Shown here piece after piece: positions 1 to 4,625 of a DNA stretch of 7,171 nucleotides (position 1 is its first letter; every line of letters starts with the position of its first letter). The notes beneath the pieces are model-generated. The model made no database searches. It had not been told where the DNA came from and saw nothing but the letters and a program-made list of their open reading frames with translations. Made by a program: the position numbers and the translations under genes. The DNA is from Fimbriimonadaceae bacterium (GTDB lineage Bacteria > Armatimonadota > Fimbriimonadia > Fimbriimonadales > Fimbriimonadaceae), in assembly GCA_020851885.1 (NCBI GenBank), contig JADZBW010000345.1:1-7171 (forward strand), given 5' to 3'.

Positions 1-1029
1 AGTTCGACCTTCGAGCAGCCCAACCTCTACGATGCGGTGGACTATTACCAACCCCACACCTACCCCTCGGACATTCGGACGGCGATTTCCAGCTGGAAGC
101 AACCGGGAGACAAACCCGCGTTCTTTGGCGAGTTCGGCCCTGGGGTCCTGGGGAAGAAGGGCCAGCGGATGGACGTGCGAGACGGGATTTGGGCCGGTCT
201 GCTCTCTGGCCATGCCGGAGCAGGGAGTTTTTGGTCCTGGGATATTGTCCATTCCGAGGACCTTTACGGCGAGTGGAAGATCGCGGGCAAGGTTCTTGAC
301 GAATCCGGGCTCAAGGACCGGCCAGGCGCCCGACCTCAAAACGTCAAGATCTCGACCGCTGGCACCTCCGATCTCGTCTTCAACCCCGGGATCAGCTGGG
401 GCAACACCACCCGGGCCCGGTTCAGCTTCCAAGCCGGTTCAAAGCCGGATGGCCTCGGTGAACTTTCTTCTTTCCTTCAGGGTACTGGGCATCGGGAGAT
501 GTTCCCGGAGCCGCTCACGTTCGTGTTTCGTGCCCCCAAGGCGGGCCGGTTCACAATGCGCCTGGGCCAAGTCTCCAAGGGCGGTGGAAATGTGAAGGTC
601 ACCCTGAACGGCAAGGTAGTCGGCACGACCGCGGTCCCTGGTGGAGCGACGGATGCGCCAGCAAATCCCAATTTCCTCGCCGTGGACTATCCGGCGGGCG
701 CCAACGAAATCCAGGTCGAGAACGTAGGTCAGGACTGGGTGACGATGGTGTCCTACTCTTTCTCCGACATGGATTTCGAGGCCTCGGTCCAGGCGATCGG
801 CCAAGTCGATTGGCTGATGGTACGGATCACTGCGAACGGGGAAGCGAACCCTGGGCAGGCGACGCTCTCCTCCCTCGGCCTGGCGCCCGGAACCTATGAG
901 CGAACCGTCACCGACCTTGACAATGGACAATCCTCCAAGTCTGAAGCGAAATTCGAATCGGTGGGCCATACCGAGAAAGTGTCGCTGCCGGGTCGGGACG
1001 TGATGGTAGTGTTCCAGGCGAAGCGCTGA
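1..1029 (+). CDS. Glycoside hydrolase-like protein, C-terminal part (5' end outside window)
   Basis: The reading frame is open from base 1 to a TGA at 1027-1029, so the first 342 visible codons are the C-terminal part of a longer protein. Codons ~13-82 look like the last strands of a (beta/alpha)8-barrel glycoside hydrolase of the GH5/clan-A type: DYYQPHTYPSD, then KPAFFGEFGPG with a Glu at codon 44 in the place of the catalytic nucleophile, then WAGLLSGHAGAGSFWSWD, resembling the barrel's last strand. From about codon 115 the composition changes to a beta-rich region (KVTLNGKVVGT, FLAVDYPAGANEIQVENVG) resembling a C-terminal carbohydrate-binding or beta-sandwich module. The likely role is hydrolysis of an extracellular polysaccharide; the substrate cannot be told. 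The signal peptide and acid/base Glu would lie upstream. A GTG at 37 is only an internal valine codon. The barrel assignment is pattern recognition, not a database match; GH2- or GH42-like families are alternatives. Confidence 0.68.
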   Translation, partial: SSTFEQPNLYDAVDYYQPHTYPSDIRTAISSWKQPGDKPAFFGEFGPGVLGKKGQRMDVRDGIWAGLLSGHAGAGSFWSWDIVHSEDLYGEWKIAGKVLDESGLKDRPGARPQNVKISTAGTSDLVFNPGISWGNTTRARFSFQAGSKPDGLGELSSFLQGTGHREMFPEPLTFVFRAPKAGRFTMRLGQVSKGGGNVKVTLNGKVVGTTAVPGGATDAPANPNFLAVDYPAGANEIQVENVGQDWVTMVSYSFSDMDFEASVQAIGQVDWLMVRITANGEANPGQATLSSLGLAPGTYERTVTDLDNGQSSKSEAKFESVGHTEKVSLPGRDVMVVFQAKR

Positions 1030-1102
1030 GCGCTGAGTTTCGAACGTCCCGCCGTTCTTGCCACCCAAGTCCGAACAAACCCCAACCGCTCCACCCAATG
1101 CC

Positions 1103-1120
1103 GATGCAAATGATGCAAAT
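1103..1120 (+). repeat. Tandem 9-bp direct repeat (GATGCAAAT x2)
   Basis: Two perfect back-to-back copies of GATGCAAAT fill 1103-1120. They end two bases before the expected -35 position of the putative promoter whose -10 is at 1145-1150. The placement would suit an activator or repressor site, but chance or slippage is equally possible for a two-copy 9-mer. Confidence 0.4.
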
Positions 1121-1144
1121 CCCATGATGTGCGGCCAAAGTCTG

Positions 1145-1150
1145 TAGAAT
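1145..1150 (+). promoter_or_regulatory. Putative -10 element (TAGAAT) of the 1156 gene
   Basis: TAGAAT matches TATAAT at five of six positions and ends five bases before the ATG at 1156, with no purine-rich Shine-Dalgarno site between. The expected start of transcription would fall at or next to the start codon, implying a leaderless mRNA. No convincing -35 is seen 16-18 bases upstream. Confidence 0.42.
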
Positions 1151-1155
1151 CAGTC

Positions 1156-1665
1156 ATGGCCCGTTGGAACTGGATCGCGCTATTACCGCTCGTCGCCTTG
1201 GGTTGCGCGGACCCCGATGCCGGTGCGTTGGCGGGAGACAAGCGCATGGAGTGCCGGGCCGGGAAAACATCAGTGAGGTTGGAGCCAGGGTGGTCTTGTA
1301 CGCCGGGTCGGGAAACCGGTGGCCTGATGGTCTCCTTGGCCACCCCAGAGGGGACCTGCAAGATCACGATCGAGCCCTCGTTTCAGGTGACCAAGGCACC
1401 GAAGCAAGGCTGGGAGCAATGGGCGGTTGAAGAAGGCAGCGCCCATCCCGAACGATACACAAGCCCTCCGATTTTCGGTCACCTTGCCCTGGGGCAGATG
1501 GAAATGTATTTCTTGGAGGGTTCCGCCAAGGGCGGGCTGAAGCGTCGGGATGGGGTGCTGGTGCTGGACAAAAGGGCCGCGCAATTCAGCGAGGAGCATC
1601 CGGCAAGTTCCAAGGCGGCGGAGGGCGAGGTCGTGACGGTGCTTCGGAGCCTGAAGCTATGGTGA
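1156..1665 (+). CDS. Small putative lipoprotein, unknown function
   Basis: This is a 169-residue protein ending in TGA at 1663-1665. The N-terminus reads M-A-R-W-N-W then a hydrophobic run (residues 7-16) and Cys17 (LVALGC), which fits a type II lipoprotein signal only loosely because Ala and Leu occupy -3 and -2. The mature part has three more cysteines (33, 48, 68), a beta-rich start (SVRLEPGWSC, GLMVSLATPEGTCKITIEP) and ends in VTVLRSLKLW. This layout recalls small PsbP/DUF1795-like exported domains, but I cannot assign it to a family. ATG 1156 was chosen because it gives a compact signal peptide and has a -10-like hexamer just upstream; a GTG at 1129 in frame would add nine residues without a ribosome site. 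The beta-helix gene starts 25 bp downstream on the same strand, so the two are probably co-transcribed. Confidence 0.66.
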   Translation: MARWNWIALLPLVALGCADPDAGALAGDKRMECRAGKTSVRLEPGWSCTPGRETGGLMVSLATPEGTCKITIEPSFQVTKAPKQGWEQWAVEEGSAHPERYTSPPIFGHLALGQMEMYFLEGSAKGGLKRRDGVLVLDKRAAQFSEEHPASSKAAEGEVVTVLRSLKLW

Positions 1666-1680
1666 AAACTTCAAGAAATC

Positions 1681-1686
1681 GGAGAG
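1681..1686 (+). promoter_or_regulatory. Ribosome binding site of the beta-helix gene (GGAGAG)
   Basis: GGAGAG lies six bases before ATG 1691 at good Shine-Dalgarno spacing. It fixes that start and contrasts with the other genes of the window, which lack such a site. This fits an internal operon gene that must be initiated from within a message. Confidence 0.6.
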
Positions 1687-1690
1687 ACGG

Positions 1691-2911
1691 ATGGCAGTGA
1701 TGGTTGGGCTCGCTCTACTCGCGGCCTTCTCGCCGACAACTCTGACGGTCGGCGATGGGCGCACTTATTCGCAAATCGTTGACGCAGTGGCGGCGGCGAA
1801 GACCGGAGACACCATCGCCGTCTATCGCAAGGTCGAGGGGTACCTCGGCACCGCCGTTCTGATTCGAAAAGCAGGGTTGAAGATCGTCGGCATGGAGAGT
1901 CCGCGGATCATCCTCGATGGCGGGAGCTTTGAGTACAGCGGGGCAGGCTCCGTGCCAAGGGCGATCTTCCAGGTCGATCCCGGATCGGATGGGGTGACGA
2001 TCGAGAACTTCGAGCTTCGCGGCGCCCATAACCTGTCCTTCAACGGGGCGGGAGTTCGAATCAACGCCGCCAACCGCGTCACCATCCGAAACTGCGAAAT
2101 ACACTCAAACGACATGGGGATCATGTCGAACGGCATCGCCGGCAATCCTCACGCCGGCGAAGATCAGCTGATCGAGAACTGCTCGATCCATGAAAACGGC
2201 AACTTGAAAGACCCCGGATACAACCACAACCTGTACCTTGGCGGGACCAGCGTCACCGTTCGATTTTGCGATATTTACCGATCTTTGACCGGCCACAACC
2301 TGAAGAGCCGCGCTCACTTCACTTTGGTCGAGTACTCGCACATCCACGACTCTTCGAATCGCGAGTTGGACTTCGTGGAGGCCTGGGACACGGAGCGGCC
2401 CAACTCCAATGCGGTCTTGCTCGGCAACCTCATCGAGAAGGATCCCCATTGCCCTGGGAATCGGGTGACGATCCACTTTGGCCGGGAAAAGGGCGAACGA
2501 GACGGATCCCTGTTTCTGTTGCACAACACGGTGACGACGCCGTTTCTTTCCGGGGTGGTCAGCCTTAGCACCGGAAAGGCAAGTTGTCGGCTGGAGAACA
2601 ACGACATCCGGAACACCGCTCAGAGTCGCCCCCATTTGGTGGATGTCTCGGCCGGAGGAATGCTCTCGTCCGTCGCCGGGGGCAAGAACCTGATTGGCAA
2701 GGGGTATGACCTGGCCGGAACGTCGCTCAGGACGGAGTGGACTTTTGATCGCTATCTGGGCAAGAGCGAGTTGCCTTCGGGCATGACCCCGATCCCGGCC
2801 ACTTACCGTGACGGCGATGGGAAGGCAATTCCCGCCCAGCCGAAATTCCAATGGTCAGGCACGGGAAGTTGGAACCCCGCCCGAGGCTTGGTTTTCGGGG
2901 CGGGGCCTTAG
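1691..2911 (+). CDS. Secreted right-handed parallel beta-helix protein
   Basis: The 406-residue product begins with a hydrophobic stretch (residues 2-13, then FSPTTLT) that can serve as a signal peptide, although it has no positive charge before the core. Residues 22-78 have the usual lead-in of pectate-lyase-like proteins (GDGRTYSQIVDAV, AKTGDTIAV, GLKIVGMESPRIILDGG). Residues ~100-310 contain repeated beta-helix coils: VTIENFELRGA, VTIRNCEIHSN, QLIENCSIHEN, VTVRFCDIYRS, TLVEYSHIHDS, AVLLGNLIEKD, LFLLHNTVTT, CRLENNDIRNT. The segment NHNLYLGG...GHNLKSRAH (178-209) is a conserved-looking core with exposed His, Lys and Arg. The fold is common to polysaccharide lyases, GH28-type hydrolases and non-enzymatic proteins, so activity is not proven. 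It follows the 1156 gene by 25 bp and converges with glpX, sharing TTAG at its stop. No other start codon lies between ATG 1691 and the in-frame stop at 1652-1654. Confidence 0.82.
   Translation: MAVMVGLALLAAFSPTTLTVGDGRTYSQIVDAVAAAKTGDTIAVYRKVEGYLGTAVLIRKAGLKIVGMESPRIILDGGSFEYSGAGSVPRAIFQVDPGSDGVTIENFELRGAHNLSFNGAGVRINAANRVTIRNCEIHSNDMGIMSNGIAGNPHAGEDQLIENCSIHENGNLKDPGYNHNLYLGGTSVTVRFCDIYRSLTGHNLKSRAHFTLVEYSHIHDSSNRELDFVEAWDTERPNSNAVLLGNLIEKDPHCPGNRVTIHFGREKGERDGSLFLLHNTVTTPFLSGVVSLSTGKASCRLENNDIRNTAQSRPHLVDVSAGGMLSSVAGGKNLIGKGYDLAGTSLRTEWTFDRYLGKSELPSGMTPIPATYRDGDGKAIPAQPKFQWSGTGSWNPARGLVFGAGP
2875..2905. other. Strong GC hairpin at the convergent gene ends
   Basis: Arms 2875-2884 (CCCCGCCCGA) and 2895-2905 (TCGGGGCGGGG) pair over ten base pairs with one bulged G (2900) around a 10-base loop. 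The hairpin lies in the last codons of the beta-helix gene and begins two bases beyond the glpX stop when read on the - strand. No T-run follows on either strand, so it is not a standard intrinsic terminator. It may still stop or stabilise the 3' ends of both transcripts, since there is no intergenic space for separate terminators. Confidence 0.5.
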
Positions 2912-3909
2912 AACTCGTACTGGTCCACTTGCCGGTGCATCGTTTCGATTCGGCGAATGGTCCCGTTTTGCGATCTCATCACGATCGACTCGGTGAGCGC
3001 AAACCCTCGGCGGTAGCGGACGCCTTTGAGCAGGTCGCCGGAGGTGATTCCGGTCGCGCTGAACATCACGTTGCCATCGGCCAAGTCTCGAGTTGAGAAT
3101 ACGCGGTTGACGTCGCCATCGACCATCATGACCGCACGCTCGCGCTGCTCATCGGTGCTAAAGACCAGGCGGGCCTGCATTTCGCCACCATAGCAAAGTA
3201 CGGCCGCCGCGGTGATGACGCCTTCCGGCGCACCGCCAATGCCCATGAGGGCATCGATGTCTGAATCTGGATCGAGCGCGGCGATGGCCACGGAAAGATC
3301 GCCATCGGGAATGAGGTGGACTCTTGCCCCGACGTCGCGGATCTCCGCGATCAGCGCATCGTGGCGCGGACGGTCGAGGATCCCGATGATCAGCTCATCG
3401 ACCTCCTTACCAAGGGCCTTGGACATCAAGCGAACGTTGACTCGGGGAGGAAGGGTGATATCGACCACGCCCGCTGCTTCCACGCCGACCACGAGCTTGT
3501 CCATGTAGCAGTCGGGGGCGTGCATGAGGAACCCCTCTCCTTCGACGGCCGCGGCGAGTACGGAAATCGAATTGGGGGTGCCGTTCGCGCAGAGGTTGGT
3601 GCCTTCCAGGGGATCGACGGCGATTTGGATGGTGGGGCCATCGCCGGTACCCAGCTTTTCGCCGATGTAGAGCATGGGAGCTTCGTCGCGTTCCCCCTCT
3701 CCAATGGCGATGACCCCGCACATCTCAAGTTCGTTGAGGGTAATGCGCATGGCACTACAGGCGGCTTGGTCGGCTTCGTTGCGTTTGCCCTTTCCAACCC
3801 AGCGGGCGCTACTGAGCGCGGCGGCCTCGGTGACGCGCAAGAAATCGAGGTGGTGATTACTGGTAGCTCCAGCCCCGTTGCTGTGAACCTTCGTCGGCTT
3901 CGTTGCCAT
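2908..3909 (-). CDS. glpX: Fructose-1,6-bisphosphatase class II (GlpX)
   Basis: The 333-residue product is a cytoplasmic, metal-dependent phosphatase that converts fructose 1,6-bisphosphate to fructose 6-phosphate in gluconeogenesis; in some lineages the family also acts on sedoheptulose bisphosphate. Family motifs are complete: GKRNEADQAA (Asp47), IGEGERDEAPMLYIGEKLG (69-87), VDPLEGTN (98-105), IPDGDLSVAI (200-209) and GIGGAPEGVITAAA (223-236, Glu229). These correspond to the Asp/Glu metal ligands and substrate loops known for E. coli GlpX, and the length is typical. I chose ATG 3909 (MATKPTK): a -10-like TACACT ends seven bases before it, suggesting a leaderless start. ATG 3915 would add two residues. 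The frame also reaches 4029, but the added 40 residues have no counterpart in the family. The stop codon overlaps that of the convergent beta-helix gene. It appears monocistronic within the window. Confidence 0.96.
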   Translation of the reverse strand: MATKPTKVHSNGAGATSNHHLDFLRVTEAAALSSARWVGKGKRNEADQAACSAMRITLNELEMCGVIAIGEGERDEAPMLYIGEKLGTGDGPTIQIAVDPLEGTNLCANGTPNSISVLAAAVEGEGFLMHAPDCYMDKLVVGVEAAGVVDITLPPRVNVRLMSKALGKEVDELIIGILDRPRHDALIAEIRDVGARVHLIPDGDLSVAIAALDPDSDIDALMGIGGAPEGVITAAAVLCYGGEMQARLVFSTDEQRERAVMMVDGDVNRVFSTRDLADGNVMFSATGITSGDLLKGVRYRRGFALTESIVMRSQNGTIRRIETMHRQVDQYEF

Positions 3910-3916
3910 AACCATG

Positions 3917-3922
3917 AGTGTA
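3917..3922 (-). promoter_or_regulatory. Putative -10 element (TACACT) of glpX
   Basis: On the - strand TACACT (four of six to TATAAT) is followed by seven bases and then the ATG at 3909, so transcription would be expected to start at the start codon itself. There is no Shine-Dalgarno-like purine run upstream of either candidate ATG. No good -35 is visible at 16-18 bp spacing, which lowers confidence. Confidence 0.33.
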
Positions 3923-4041
3923 CTTGAAGGCAAGATTCGGGCCGCGGTAAAGATTGTGTCTATAAGGGTCGTGCTTTGTGGGTTGGCCGTTTCTCGAAAT
4001 CTGGTGCTTCCTCCCTCCATGCCCACCATCGGCCTGGAGGG

Positions 4042-4070
4042 TTGCGCGACCCAAGCCGATAAGGTAATAT
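4042..4070 (+). promoter_or_regulatory. tRNA-Asn promoter
   Basis: TTGCGC (4042-4047) and TAATAT (4065-4070) are separated by 17 bases, the optimal spacing for a housekeeping sigma factor. The predicted start of transcription, about 4077, lies five bases before the mature tRNA at 4082, leaving a short leader for RNase P. The hexamers are imperfect, but the position relative to a certain tRNA gene makes the call credible. Confidence 0.6.
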
Positions 4071-4081
4071 CACCGACCGAT

Positions 4082-4157
4082 TGCCGCTTAGCTCAGTCGG
4101 TAGAGCAGCTGACTGTTAATCAGCGGGTCGTAGGTTCGAGTCCTACAGCGGCAGCCA
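4082..4157 (+). tRNA. tRNA-Asn (anticodon GTT), CCA encoded
   Basis: A full cloverleaf is present. The acceptor stem TGCCGCT/AGCGGCA (4082-4088 with 4147-4153) has seven perfect pairs. The D arm is GCTC/GAGC, the anticodon arm GCTGA/TCAGC with loop CTGTTAA gives anticodon GTT, and the T arm is GTAGG/CCTAC with loop TTCGAGT. Discriminator G4154, the usual base for tRNA-Asn, is followed by an encoded CCA (4155-4157). The gene stands alone between its own promoter and terminator. No second copy of its 3' end is seen in the window, so there is no sign of an integrated element. Confidence 0.98.
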
Positions 4158-4173
4158 CTCTTTAGGTTCAAGA

Positions 4174-4198
4174 CCCTGCCCAAAAGGCAGGGTTTTTT
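4174..4198 (+). terminator. Intrinsic terminator of tRNA-Asn
   Basis: CCCTGCC (4174-4180) and GGCAGGG (4186-4192) form a perfect seven-pair stem with a five-base CAAAA loop, followed directly by six Ts (4193-4198). It begins 16 bases after the tRNA CCA end, so it closes the tRNA transcript. Confidence 0.92.
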
Positions 4199-4296
4199 GG
4201 TCTTAGCTGTTGGGATGGCAGTTGATCCGGTAAATACGGAACCTTCATCGTGCTTGAACGGGACCGGAAAATTGGGCTCTACGCTACACATGGGGG

Positions 4297-4377
4297 CCCC
4301 AGAAATGGCATAGAGCCAAGGATCGCGCGTGTCCCACGCGCTCTGGATTGCTGCACCCCCCGGAATGGCAGAGTGCC
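4297..4377 (+). repeat. Degenerate direct repeat pair (~20 bp, two copies)
   Basis: Copies at 4297-4317 and 4358-4377 share CCCC, then AATGGCA, then GAG followed by GCC or its near equivalent, with one base of length difference and a few substitutions. The 40-bp spacer holds a GCGCGTG/CACGCGC hairpin (4325-4331 with 4335-4341). They may be remnants of a dispersed genomic repeat; chance similarity cannot be excluded. Confidence 0.35.
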
Positions 4378-4392
4378 CTGCGATGGCTCCAT

Positions 4393-4441
4393 CCCCCTCA
4401 CCCCCAACCCCCTCTCCCCGCCATTCATCGGGGCGAGGGGG
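4393..4441. repeat. C-rich REP-like palindromic repeat
   Basis: A C-tract of the form CCCCCTCACCCCCAACCCCC leads into a hairpin. Its arms 4408-4420 (CCCCCTCTCCCCG) and 4429-4441 (CGGGGCGAGGGGG) pair at 12 of 13 positions around an eight-base loop. Intergenic repeats of the style CCCTCACCCCAACCC followed by an inverted GGGAGAGGG are familiar from many GC-rich bacterial genomes as multi-copy REP-type sequences. Only one copy lies in this window, so its repeat nature here is inferred from resemblance. Confidence 0.62.
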
Positions 4442-4463
4442 ATCTCTCATCCCAGATTGGCCC

Positions 4464-4507
4464 GGTTACCCATTGGAATGGTTGGTGGCCCATTCCAATG
4501 GGCAGCC
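4464..4507. other. Long hairpin, 13-bp perfect core stem
   Basis: CCCATTGGAATGG (4469-4481) is the exact reverse complement of CCATTCCAATGGG (4490-4502), with an eight-base loop TTGGTGGC. Beyond one A-C mismatch the stem continues for four more pairs including one G-T (4464-4467 with 4504-4507). No T-run follows, so it is not a terminator. It could be a structured RNA element, a dyad operator or part of the repeat cluster. Confidence 0.6.
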
Positions 4508-4560
4508 TCTTTGCGCGGGACAATGCCTCACCGATGTGTCCGTATACCCAAAGATCAAAG

Positions 4561-4585
4561 CACCCACCAGACGATGGGTGTTTTT
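4561..4585 (+). terminator. Second intrinsic terminator, 40 bp before the aminotransferase gene
   Basis: CACCCA (4561-4566) and TGGGTG (4575-4580) pair around an eight-base loop and are followed by TTTTTGCTTTT. Flanking AAAG before the stem can pair with the first Ts, extending the helix. It reads in the + direction, although the tRNA terminator already lies upstream. It therefore implies a further transcript in the intergenic region (small RNA or leader), readthrough insulation, or attenuation of the gene at 4626. Confidence 0.6.
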
Positions 4586-4610
4586 GCTTTTGGAGCCTGA
4601 TAGGGTCGGC

Positions 4611-4616
4611 TAAGAT
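4611..4616 (+). promoter_or_regulatory. Putative -10 element (TAAGAT) of the aminotransferase gene
   Basis: TAAGAT (four of six to TATAAT) lies nine bases before ATG 4626, with a possible weak -35 TTGGAG at 4590-4595 (15-bp spacing, short). The mRNA would have a leader of about two bases or none. Only a weak AGG directly precedes the ATG. Confidence 0.35.
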
Positions 4617-4625
4617 AGCCACAGG

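Larger units (their letters stand above)
4199..4625. other. Non-coding intergenic region with repeats and hairpins
   Basis: This stretch of over 400 bp between the tRNA terminator and the aminotransferase gene has no believable gene. Its short open frames are proline-, arginine- and tryptophan-rich, overlap one another in all frames and lack start signals. What it holds is structural: two degenerate copies of a ~20-bp unit, a 7-bp hairpin at 4325-4341, a C-rich REP-like hairpin, a 13-bp perfect hairpin and an intrinsic terminator, each listed separately. Confidence 0.7.

Noticed and set aside
1023..1036. Tandem GCGCTGA pair over the glycoside hydrolase stop codon
   Set aside because: A two-copy 7-mer that only produces a second TGA is most simply slippage or chance. 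No function is suggested by its context.
1042..1057. GAACG/CGTTC hairpin after the glycoside hydrolase stop as a terminator
   Set aside because: The stem is only five pairs and no T-run follows, so it cannot be supported as a terminator.
439..1367. Long - strand frames opposite the glycoside hydrolase and lipoprotein genes
   Set aside because: They are shadows caused by GC-rich codon use. The + strand products have family motifs or signal peptides, while these show low-complexity Arg/His-rich sequence and cross gene boundaries.
2105..2851. 248-codon - strand frame opposite the beta-helix gene
   Set aside because: The + strand frame has regular beta-helix coils across the same span. The antisense product shows no recognisable pattern.
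3910..4029. N-terminal extension of glpX to a start at 4029
   Set aside because: The extra 40 residues lack similarity to the GlpX family, which begins near MATKPTK-like N-termini of this length. The tRNA promoter region begins just beyond, and no ribosome site or promoter supports it.
4082..4157. tRNA-Asn as an attachment site for an integrated element
   Set aside because: No integrase gene and no duplicate of the tRNA 3' end occur in the window. Downstream genes look like ordinary chromosomal genes.
4088..4450. A 120-codon - strand frame ending in a peptide like TYDPLINSQLLYRLS
   Set aside because: Its C-terminal part is simply the antisense translation of the tRNA-Asn gene, a well-known source of spurious proteins. 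The rest is the repeat-rich intergenic DNA and it has no start signal.
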